The position numbers were made by a program, and so were the translations under genes. A stretch of DNA of 14,414 bases from Gammaproteobacteria bacterium. Lineage in GTDB: Bacteria > Pseudomonadota > Gammaproteobacteria > Chromatiales > Chromatiaceae. A model generated the notes under the pieces. It searched no databases, was not told where the DNA came from, and saw only the letters and a list, made by a program, of their open reading frames with translations. This document shows, piece after piece, positions 6,507 through 13,494 of this stretch (the first letter of the stretch is position 1; every line of letters begins with the position of its first letter). The DNA lies in the NCBI GenBank assembly GCA_015231665.1, contig JADGBD010000026.1, positions 1 through 14,414 on the forward strand. Direction: 5' to 3'.

Positions 6507-6881
6507 ATGCGGCTGGATAAATGGCTTTGGGCGGCGCGTTTTTACAAGACCCGCCAGCTTGCGGTGGAGGCGGTCAACGGCGGCCATGTGCACCTCAACG
6601 GCCAGCGGACCAAGCCGGGCAAGGAGGTACAGATCGGCAGCCGGCTGCAGATCAGCAAGGCTGGACTGGAGTGGGACATCCGCATCGAGCAGCTGCCGGC
6701 GCAACGCCGACCGGCCGCCGAGGCGCTGCTGTTCTACGCCGAATCCGCCGAGAGCCAGGCGCGCCGTCAGGCCCGTATCGAGGAGGAGCGCGCCCTGCGC
6801 CAGGCCCTGCCGCCGCAGCCCGCAACCAAGCCGAACAAGCGTGACCGGCGCTTGATCCACCGTTTCACCCAGGAGCCCTGA
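6507..6881 (+). CDS. hslR: Heat shock protein 15 homologue (S4 RNA-binding domain)
   Basis: A 124-residue RNA-binding protein (E. coli Hsp15 has 133). The N-terminal half is a clear S4 domain: MRLDKWLWAARFYKTRQLA, then VNGGHVHLNGQRTKPGKEV and IGSRLQI. The C-terminal tail is rich in Arg, Lys, Gln and Ala (QARRQARIEEERALRQ, then KPNKRDRRLIHRF), as in Hsp15. The known role is binding free 50S subunits that still carry a nascent chain with tRNA, which helps recycle stalled ribosomes. AAGG lies nine bases upstream of the ATG. The stop is three codon-lengths or less from the next start, so the two genes are probably co-transcribed and translationally coupled. Confidence 0.93.
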   Translation: MRLDKWLWAARFYKTRQLAVEAVNGGHVHLNGQRTKPGKEVQIGSRLQISKAGLEWDIRIEQLPAQRRPAAEALLFYAESAESQARRQARIEEERALRQALPPQPATKPNKRDRRLIHRFTQEP

Positions 6882-6883
6882 GC

Positions 6884-7369
6884 ATGGACCAGGATGCTTT
6901 TCGCAAGACCTATCAGGAAGTCAACGAGTGCTTTTGCGTTTACGAGAAAGCCATCCTGCTCAACCGCTGCCACTGCGCCCTCGCCGATCGCTTCTGCATC
7001 GCCGAGCGCGAGGGGGTGGAGTGCCAGACGGCGCCGGCTCAGGAGCAGTGCTTTGAGTTTCTCGAAACCCTGCGGGAGAACGCCCGCTTTGCCCTCAAGG
7101 CCCGCTCCGAGCTCTATCCCCTGCCCCACGGCAAGGCCATGCGCCTGCAGATGGGCGGCCTGCGCGGCCTCCACCGCCTGCGCTACCCCAGCGAGCAAAC
7201 CCCGGTGCTGATCGCCAACGTCCATGACCTGCTCAGCGGCCTCGTGGCCGACTACGGCTCCATCGAGGCGCTGCCCTACAACCGCATCATCCAGCAGGTG
7301 GCGGAGTACCGCGAGCCCAAGCGCAGCACCCGCCGCCAGCGGGACAAGGGGCAGCCTGAGGAAGATTGA
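6884..7369 (+). CDS. Conserved-looking cysteine-rich protein of unknown function
   Basis: A 161-residue, probably cytoplasmic protein; I do not recognise a named family. There is no signal peptide or membrane segment. Its N-terminal third holds seven cysteines: C16 and C18 (CFC), C29 and C31 (CHC), C38, C47 and C56, in a helix-like context (the start of ECFCVYEKAILLNRCHC). Paired CxC motifs with further spaced cysteines suggest metal or Fe-S binding, but this is inference. The rest has no cysteine, and the tail is highly charged (EPKRSTRRQRDKGQPEED). The start is well supported: AGGAG eight bases upstream, two bases after the hslR stop, so it is probably translated with hslR. Codon use looks like its neighbours. 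Confidence is high that it is a gene and low for any function. Confidence 0.85.
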   Translation: MDQDAFRKTYQEVNECFCVYEKAILLNRCHCALADRFCIAEREGVECQTAPAQEQCFEFLETLRENARFALKARSELYPLPHGKAMRLQMGGLRGLHRLRYPSEQTPVLIANVHDLLSGLVADYGSIEALPYNRIIQQVAEYREPKRSTRRQRDKGQPEED

Positions 7370-7380
7370 AGTGCCAGCGG

Positions 7381-7406
7381 TCAGCTGTCAGCCTTCAGCT
7401 GTCAGC
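7381..7406 (+). repeat. Tandem 12-base direct repeat
   Basis: TCAGCTGTCAGC occurs at 7381-7392 and again at 7395-7406, two bases apart, just after the stop of the cysteine-rich gene. Each unit contains the palindrome CAGCTG. A related short repetition (CGAATCCCGA then GTCCCGA, 7441-7457) follows. Similar low-complexity sequences occur in gaps of many bacterial genomes; no function is claimed. Confidence 0.6.
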
Positions 7407-7462
7407 TACCTGCTTTCCCTATAAACGCTGTTCGCGATTTCGAATCCCGAGTCCCGAAAGGA

Positions 7463-7491
7463 TTAATTTTTTCCGCCAGTGCGGCTATACT
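7463..7491 (+). promoter_or_regulatory. Candidate promoter of the GGDEF-EAL gene
   Basis: TATACT (7486-7491) is a good -10, with a weak TTAATT (7463-7468) 17 bases upstream in an A/T-rich patch. The start codon is 64 bases further on. It would drive the following four-gene row. AGGGA (7542-7546), nine bases before the ATG, is a reasonable ribosome-binding site. Confidence 0.4.
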
Positions 7492-7555
7492 CGGCACCAT
7501 TCTGGCAACCTAACGGCTCGATCAGAGGGCACTGCACTCACAGGGAACTCAAAGG

Positions 7556-10500
7556 ATGAACACAGTAGTGATTATTTCCGCCACCAAGGCCATCTCCATC
7601 AAACTCGCGCGCCTCGGCCTCCTCATCACGGGCGTCTGGCTTCTGCTCAGTCCCCTGGCCTGGGCCGAGCCGGCCGAGTCCGGGCGACTCGTCCTGCAAC
7701 TGCGCTGGACCCATCAGTTCCAGTTCGCCGGCTATTACGCTGCCCTGCACAAGGGCCTGTACAGCCAGCGCGGGCTGGATGTGGAGATCCGCGCCGGGGC
7801 GCCGGACCGACGGCCGGTGGATGAGGTGATCGCGGGGCGCGCCGAGTTTGGCGTTGGCAACAGCGAATTGCTCCTGCACTATCTCAGAGGCGAGCCCCTG
7901 GTGGCCCTCGCCGCGGTGTTCCAGCACTCGCCCTCGGTGCTGCTGGCCCGCGCCGACAGCGGCATCCGCACGCCCCAGGACCTGGCGGACAAGCGCATCA
8001 TGATGGTCGGCGGCAGCGAGGACGTGGATTTTCTCGCCATGTTCCAACGCGAAGGCATGGACAGCCGGCGACTCAACATCCTCCCCAGCAGCTACAACAT
8101 CGACGACCTGATCCACGGCCGCACCGATGCCTTCAATGCCTACCTCACCAATGAGCCCTTCAGCCTGCTGGAACGGGGCATAGAGGCCTCTGTCATCGAG
8201 CCCTCGCGCTACGGGGTGGATTTCTACAGCGATTTTCTCTTCACCAGCCAGCGCCAGCTCAACCTCCACCCCGATCAGGTCAAGGCCTTCCGCGAGGCCA
8301 GTCTGGCGGGCTGGAAATACGCCATGGACCACCCCGAAGAGATCATCGATCTGATCCTGCGCGAATACCGCCCGGAAAAGAGCCGGCCGCATCTGCAGTT
8401 CGAGGCCGCTGCCATGCAGAAGCTGATCCTACCTCGGCTGATCCCGCTGGGGACGCTCAACCCCGGCCGGGTCCGGGAGATGGCCGAAAGCCTGGTGGAA
8501 TTTGGCCTGGCCAGCCCGATCTACTCCCTGGATGGGCTGATCTACGACCCCAACCCCCAGATCAACCGCGATCTGTTCCGCCGCGTGCTCCTCGGTGGCG
8601 GTCTGTTCGCCCTGATTGGCGGGCTGATCACCCTCAGCCTCTGGCGCTTCAACCGCCGCCTGCGCGGCGAGATGGAACAGCGCCGCGCCACCGAGCTGCA
8701 ACTGAAACGCTCCGAGCGCCACTACCGGGCGATCATCGAAAACCTGCAAGACGTCTATGTGCGGGTTGATCAGGATGGCCTGGTCAGCGAGGTCTCGCCG
8801 TCGATGACCGATGTCTTCGGCTTCACCCCGGCGGAGATCATCGGCAGAGGCTTTACCCACCACTTTGCCCCAGACTTCAGCTTTGCCCAGTTCATCGCCC
8901 TCATCGATGGCCATGGCGGCCAGCTGCGCAACCATGAAATTCGCGGTCAAAACCGCGCCGGTAGCGAGCGCTACCTGTCCATCAGCTGCCGCAAGATCCT
9001 CCACCATCAGCAGTTCCAGGGCATCGAAGGCACCATCCGCGACATCAGCCAGCGCAAGCAGGCGGAGGAGAACCTGCAGAAGCAGCGCGACCTCGCCGAG
9101 AGCATCATCAGCACCGCCCAGGCGATCATTCTGGTGCTCGACCCCCAGGGCAACATCGTCCACTTCAACCCCTACCTCGAGCGCCTATCCGGCTATCGCC
9201 TGGACGATCTCAAGGGGCAGAACTGGTTTCAGATCTTTATCTTGCCGGGTGATCTACCCAAGATCGAGCGCCTGTTCCAAAAAGCCCTGGGCGACATCGA
9301 CATCAGCGGTCAGGTCAATGCCATACGCCTGAAAAACGGCAACACCCGCCTGGTGGAGTGGTTCAACCGCACTCTCAAGAACGCCGCCGGCGAGGTCATA
9401 GGCGTGCTCGCCGTCGGCCACGACATCAGCGAGCGGGTCAAGGCCGAGGAAAGGCTGCAGCTGGCCGCCAGCGTCTTCACCCACGCCCAGGAGGCGATCT
9501 ACATCACCGATCCTCAAGGCCACATCGTCGATGTCAATCAGGCCTTCTGCCAAATCACCGGCTACCGCCGCGAGGAGGCCCTGGGCAAGCACGTGCGCCT
9601 GCTCAAATCCGGCCGCCACGATGCGCTGTTCTACGAGGACATGTGGCGCAAGCTGAGCCAGGAGGGTAGCTGGGCCGGTGAGGTCTGGGACCGGCGCAAG
9701 AATGGCGACCTGTTCCCGCAACTGCTCACCATCAGCAGCGTCCAGGACCACCGCGGCAACCTCAGCCACTACGTCGCCCTGTTCACCGAGATCAGCGAGC
9801 AGAAGGCCTATCAAAACCAGCTCGAGCGCATCGCCCATTACGACTCACTCACCCAGCTGCCCAACCGGGTGCTGCTGGCCGACCGCCTGCAGCAGGCGAT
9901 GTATCAGGTGGAGCGCCGGCAAATGCAGCTGGCGGTGGTGTTTTTGGATCTCGATGGTTTCAAGTCCATCAACGACAACCACGGCCACGATATCGGCGAT
10001 GAGCTGCTGATTCGCCTTGCCGAGCGCATGCGCAACGCCCTGCGCGAGGGCGATACCATCGGCCGCATGGGCGGCGATGAGTTTGTCGCCGTGCTCAGCG
10101 ATATCAGCGAAGCCCAGGACAGCATCCCCCTGCTCGAGCGCCTGCTCCATGCCGCCGCCGAGCCGGTGCAGATCAACGAACTGCTGCTGCAGGTCTCCGC
10201 CAGCATCGGTGTTACCTTCTATCCCCAGGACGAAGACGTGGATGCCGACCAACTCCTGCGTCAGGCCGATCAGGCGATGTATCAGGCCAAGGTCAGCGGC
10301 AAGAATCGCTATCACCTGTTCGACACCGAGACCGACCGCAACACCCGCGGCCTGCACGAGAGCCTGGAGGCCATTCGCCAGGCCCTGGAGAAGGACCAAT
10401 TCCTCCTCTACTATCAACCCAAGGTGAACATGCGCAGCGGCGAGCTGGTCGGCGTCGAGGCCCTGGTGCGCTGGAACCATCCCCAGCGCGGCATCCTCTC

Positions 10501-11494
10501 ACCGATGAACTTCCTGCCGGTGATCGAGAACCACAAACTCGGCCTGGCGCTGGGCGAGTGGGTCATCAACCGCGCCCTGAGCCAGATGGAAGACTGGCTG
10601 CGCCAGGGCCTGGAGCTGGCGGTGAGCGTCAACGTCAGCGGCCAGCAGCTGCAGCAGAGCGACTTCACCGACCAGCTCCAGCACCTGCTCGCCGCCCACC
10701 CGCGGGTCTCGCGCCAGAATCTCGAGCTGGAGGTAGTGGAAAGCAGCGCCCTGGAAGACATCCACAAGGTCTCCAAAATCATCCAGCGCTGTCGCGAGAT
10801 GGGGGTGAGCTTCGCCCTCGACGACTTCGGCACCGGCTACTCCTCCCTCACCTATCTCAAGCGCCTGCCTGCCAGCCGGATCAAGATCGACCAGACCTTC
10901 GTCCGCGACATGCTCGACGACCCCGATGACCTGGCGATTCTCGAAGGCGTCCTCGGCATGACCCGTGCCTTCGGCCTGGAGGCGATCGCTGAGGGCGTGG
11001 AGACCCGCGAGCACGGCGAGATGCTGCTGCAGCTCGACTGCCTCATCGGCCAGGGCTACGGCATCGGCCACCCCATGCCGGCCAACAAGCTGCCGGACTG
11101 GATCAAAAACTGGCGACCCTTCCCCGAATGGACCGAGCAAAAACCCTTGCGCCGCTGCGACATGCCCCTGCTTCAGGCCGCCGCCGAGCACCGCGCCTGG
11201 ATTCGCGGCGTGCGCGATTACCTGCAGGGCAGCCGCACCGAGCCGCCGAGCCTCGATCCCAGCCAGTGCCAGGTCGGCCAATGGCTCGATCAGGATGGCC
11301 AGCAGCGCTTCGGCCAGCTGGCCAGCTTTGCCACCCTGCGCCAGAACCACCGCCAGCTGCATGAGCTGGCCGACGCCCTTTGCCGCCAGCCCCTGCCGCA
11401 GGCCCTCGACCAGCTCGAGCCCCTGCTGCAGCGGCGCGATGCCTTTCTCGCCCAGCTCAAGGAACTGATCCGCGAAAGCCAACGCCAGAGCTGA
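7556..11494 (+). CDS. Solute-binding/PAS/GGDEF/EAL/CZB transmembrane c-di-GMP enzyme
   Basis: A 1312-residue inner-membrane sensor. Order: signal peptide (cut after about AWA, residue 37); periplasmic NMT1/THI5-like binding domain (about 45-330; LRWTHQFQFAGYYAALHKGL); membrane helix 344-363; PAS domains at about 386-505, 511-632 and 637-755; GGDEF domain (about 760-922); EAL domain (about 945-1185); C-terminal CZB domain (about 1205-1300). The cyclase site GGDEF (839-843) is intact, and REGD (830-833), exactly five residues before it, is a complete product-inhibition site. The EAL site has E968-A-L, NVSGQ, LEVVES, DDFG from D1089, the IKID lysine, AEGVE and QGY, so phosphodiesterase activity is expected. 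The CZB zinc ligands appear present: H1212, C1238, H1265 and H1269. Expected role: synthesis and/or breakdown of c-di-GMP in response to a periplasmic ligand and cytoplasmic zinc or oxidant. The ligand is unknown; pyrimidine-like molecules fit the fold but are not shown. Confidence 0.93.
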   Translation: MNTVVIISATKAISIKLARLGLLITGVWLLLSPLAWAEPAESGRLVLQLRWTHQFQFAGYYAALHKGLYSQRGLDVEIRAGAPDRRPVDEVIAGRAEFGVGNSELLLHYLRGEPLVALAAVFQHSPSVLLARADSGIRTPQDLADKRIMMVGGSEDVDFLAMFQREGMDSRRLNILPSSYNIDDLIHGRTDAFNAYLTNEPFSLLERGIEASVIEPSRYGVDFYSDFLFTSQRQLNLHPDQVKAFREASLAGWKYAMDHPEEIIDLILREYRPEKSRPHLQFEAAAMQKLILPRLIPLGTLNPGRVREMAESLVEFGLASPIYSLDGLIYDPNPQINRDLFRRVLLGGGLFALIGGLITLSLWRFNRRLRGEMEQRRATELQLKRSERHYRAIIENLQDVYVRVDQDGLVSEVSPSMTDVFGFTPAEIIGRGFTHHFAPDFSFAQFIALIDGHGGQLRNHEIRGQNRAGSERYLSISCRKILHHQQFQGIEGTIRDISQRKQAEENLQKQRDLAESIISTAQAIILVLDPQGNIVHFNPYLERLSGYRLDDLKGQNWFQIFILPGDLPKIERLFQKALGDIDISGQVNAIRLKNGNTRLVEWFNRTLKNAAGEVIGVLAVGHDISERVKAEERLQLAASVFTHAQEAIYITDPQGHIVDVNQAFCQITGYRREEALGKHVRLLKSGRHDALFYEDMWRKLSQEGSWAGEVWDRRKNGDLFPQLLTISSVQDHRGNLSHYVALFTEISEQKAYQNQLERIAHYDSLTQLPNRVLLADRLQQAMYQVERRQMQLAVVFLDLDGFKSINDNHGHDIGDELLIRLAERMRNALREGDTIGRMGGDEFVAVLSDISEAQDSIPLLERLLHAAAEPVQINELLLQVSASIGVTFYPQDEDVDADQLLRQADQAMYQAKVSGKNRYHLFDTETDRNTRGLHESLEAIRQALEKDQFLLYYQPKVNMRSGELVGVEALVRWNHPQRGILSPMNFLPVIENHKLGLALGEWVINRALSQMEDWLRQGLELAVSVNVSGQQLQQSDFTDQLQHLLAAHPRVSRQNLELEVVESSALEDIHKVSKIIQRCREMGVSFALDDFGTGYSSLTYLKRLPASRIKIDQTFVRDMLDDPDDLAILEGVLGMTRAFGLEAIAEGVETREHGEMLLQLDCLIGQGYGIGHPMPANKLPDWIKNWRPFPEWTEQKPLRRCDMPLLQAAAEHRAWIRGVRDYLQGSRTEPPSLDPSQCQVGQWLDQDGQQRFGQLASFATLRQNHRQLHELADALCRQPLPQALDQLEPLLQRRDAFLAQLKELIRESQRQS

Positions 11495-11499
11495 CGCCG

Positions 11500-12237
11500 A
11501 TGGCCGGATTGCGTCTGCCCCTGCTCCGCACCCCACCCCATCCCTGCAGCTATCTGCCGGGGCAGCAGGCCCAGACCCTATTCGCCGACCCCGCTTTCGG
11601 CTTCAGTGACGGTCTTTACCAGCAGCTTCTGGAGCAAGGTTTTCGCCGCAGCGGTGAGCACATCTACCGACCGCAATGCCCCAACTGCAGCGCCTGCCAG
11701 TCCCTGCGCCTGCCGGTGGCGCAATGGCGCCCCCGCCGTAGCCAGCGACGTATCTGGAACCGGGTTGCCGCCGCACTGGAGGTGCGCGCCCTCGCCCCTA
11801 TCTTCGACCCCCAGCACTTTGATCTCTACCGCCGCTACATCGACCAGCGCCACGCCGAGGGCGACATGGCCAACCCCAGCCCCCAGGCCTATCTGCAGTT
11901 TCTCACCAGCCCTTGGTGCACCAGTCGCTTTGTCGAGTTCCGTCTCCATCAGCGCCTGCTCGCCATTGCCGTCACCGACTATCTGTCAGCCGGCCTGTCC
12001 GCGGTCTACAGCTTCTACGATCCGGATCAGGAGCACCTCAGCCCCGGGGTCATCAGCATCCTCTGGCAAATCCAGGAAGCCCGCCGCCTCGGCCTGCCCT
12101 ACCTGTACCTGGGTTATTGGATCAAGAACTGCCGTAAAATGGCCTACAAAACCCAATACCGCCCCCACCAGATCTTCCAGCAGGGCCGCTGGCGGGATCA
12201 GCCGGAGTCTCAGCATGCCGAGTTTCACTATGAATGA
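11500..12237 (+). CDS. bpt: Aspartate/glutamate leucyltransferase
   Basis: A 245-residue cytoplasmic aminoacyl-tRNA-protein transferase. The family moves leucine from Leu-tRNA onto proteins with N-terminal Asp or Glu, marking them for ClpS/ClpAP (N-degron pathway). The N-terminal ATE domain has C16 (HPCSYLP) and the conserved C60-x-x-C63-x-x-C66 cluster (CPNCSACQSLRLP), which in related arginyltransferases binds a metal or Fe-S cluster. The C-terminal domain has the family signatures FYDPDQEHLSPGVISILWQI and YLGYWIKNCRKMAYKTQYRP. The ATG at 11500-11502 is chosen because homologues start near here; the frame is open upstream but inside the previous gene. It starts five bases after the GGDEF-EAL stop and overlaps the next gene by eight bases. 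The usual partner aat is not in the window. Confidence 0.94.
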   Translation: MAGLRLPLLRTPPHPCSYLPGQQAQTLFADPAFGFSDGLYQQLLEQGFRRSGEHIYRPQCPNCSACQSLRLPVAQWRPRRSQRRIWNRVAAALEVRALAPIFDPQHFDLYRRYIDQRHAEGDMANPSPQAYLQFLTSPWCTSRFVEFRLHQRLLAIAVTDYLSAGLSAVYSFYDPDQEHLSPGVISILWQIQEARRLGLPYLYLGYWIKNCRKMAYKTQYRPHQIFQQGRWRDQPESQHAEFHYE

Positions 12238-13483
12238 ATTCACCAGCGTCTTTATGCTGTTTCTGTTCGCCTCGCTGGGGGTTCAGCTTTGGCTGTCCCT
12301 GCGCCAGGGGCGCCATGTCCTCGCCCACCGGGCCGAGGTCCCTGCCGCCTTCGCCGGCCGGGTGAGTCTGGTGGAGCACCATAAAGCCGCCGATTACAGC
12401 CTCGCCAAGGGTCGGCTGGGACGCATCGAGCTCTTCTGGGGCACGGGCCTGCTGCTGTTCTGGACCCTGGGCGGCGGTCTGCAATGGCTGGATGATCTCT
12501 GGCGTCCGCTGGGTTGGTCGGCGGAGTGGACCAGCGCTGCGGTGTTTCTCAGCCTGCTGCTGATCGGCATGCTGCTGGATCTACCCTTTGGCCTCTACCG
12601 CACCTTTGTGCTGGAGGCGCGCTTTGGCTTCAACCGCACCAGCCCGCGGCTTTGGCTGGTCGATCGCCTCAAGGGACTGGCGCTGCTGCTCGCCCTGGGC
12701 CTGCCCCTGCTCTGGCTGGTGCTGTGGCTGATGGGCGCGGCCGGCTCGCTCTGGTGGCTCTATGTCTGGGGAGTCTGGTCCGGCTTCAGCCTGCTGATGA
12801 TTTGGGCCTTTCCGCGCTTCATCGCCCCGCTGTTCAATAAGTTCGAGCCCATGGCCGAGGGCGAGCTGCGCCAGCGGGTCGAGGCCCTGCTGCAGCGTTG
12901 CGGCTTTTCCAGTCAAGGCCTGTTCGTGATGGATGGCTCCCGCCGCTCCAACCACGGCAACGCCTATTTCACCGGCTTCGGCAAGAACAAGCGGATTGTG
13001 TTTTTCGATACCCTGCTCAAAGACCTGAGCGCCGATCAGGTGGAAGCGGTGCTGGCCCATGAGCTGGGGCATTTCCACCACCAGCACATCCGCATCGGCC
13101 TGGCCCTGTCCCTCAGCGGCAGCCTCATCGGCCTGGCACTGCTCGGTCTGCTGATGCAGCAGCCGGCCTTCTTCAGCGGCCTGGGGGTCAGCCAGCCCTC
13201 CAACCACATGGGGCTGCTGCTGTTCATGCTGGTGGGGCCGGTATTCAGTTTTTTTCTCAGCCCGCTGTTTGCTGCCCTCTCTCGCCGCCATGAGTTCCAG
13301 GCCGACCGCTACGCCGCCGAGCAATCACGCGCTCAATGGCTGATCGAGGCCCTGGTCCTGCTCTACCGCGAAAACGCCGCCACCCTGACTCCTGACCCGC
13401 TGCACTCAGCCTTCTACGACTCCCACCCACCGGCCCCCATCCGCATCGCCGCCCTGCAGCGGCTTGATCCGGCCCCAGTCTAA
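12230..13483 (+). CDS. M48 family membrane metalloprotease (Ste24/HtpX-like)
   Basis: A 417-residue integral-membrane zinc protease of the Ste24 (CAAX protease) branch, longer than HtpX (about 290). The zinc site is H277-E278-L-G-H281 (AVLAHELGHFHHQHI), with E355 in RRHEFQADRYAAE as third ligand. About seven membrane segments are visible: near residues 5-22, 65-85, 100-120, 145-170, 175-200, 290-310 and 325-350. The conserved PRFIAPLFNKFEPM and RSNHGNAYFTG lie before the active site. Bacteria lack prenylated CAAX proteins, so a role in membrane-protein quality control is more likely, but the substrate is unknown. I chose ATG 12230-12232 (MNEFTSVF), which overlaps the bpt stop (ATGAATGA) and matches the usual family start. 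ATG 12215 in the same frame has a better Shine-Dalgarno sequence (GGAG, seven bases) and adds five residues. Confidence 0.92.
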   Translation: MNEFTSVFMLFLFASLGVQLWLSLRQGRHVLAHRAEVPAAFAGRVSLVEHHKAADYSLAKGRLGRIELFWGTGLLLFWTLGGGLQWLDDLWRPLGWSAEWTSAAVFLSLLLIGMLLDLPFGLYRTFVLEARFGFNRTSPRLWLVDRLKGLALLLALGLPLLWLVLWLMGAAGSLWWLYVWGVWSGFSLLMIWAFPRFIAPLFNKFEPMAEGELRQRVEALLQRCGFSSQGLFVMDGSRRSNHGNAYFTGFGKNKRIVFFDTLLKDLSADQVEAVLAHELGHFHHQHIRIGLALSLSGSLIGLALLGLLMQQPAFFSGLGVSQPSNHMGLLLFMLVGPVFSFFLSPLFAALSRRHEFQADRYAAEQSRAQWLIEALVLLYRENAATLTPDPLHSAFYDSHPPAPIRIAALQRLDPAPV

Positions 13484-13494
13484 TCCCGGCACCC

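Noticed and set aside
6299..6520. A 73-codon open frame after grxC
   Set aside because: It is mostly a translation of the two REP hairpins and overlaps the start of hslR; no ribosome-binding site or protein similarity is evident.
11380..11499. An upstream extension of bpt into the GGDEF-EAL gene
   Set aside because: It overlaps the CZB-coding region in another frame; Bpt homologues start near the ATG at 11500.
11606..12229. A 208-codon upstream extension of the M48 protease frame
   Set aside because: It is an out-of-frame reading of bpt, rich in Ser, Ala, Pro and Thr; the true protein starts at the membrane segment MNEFTSVF.
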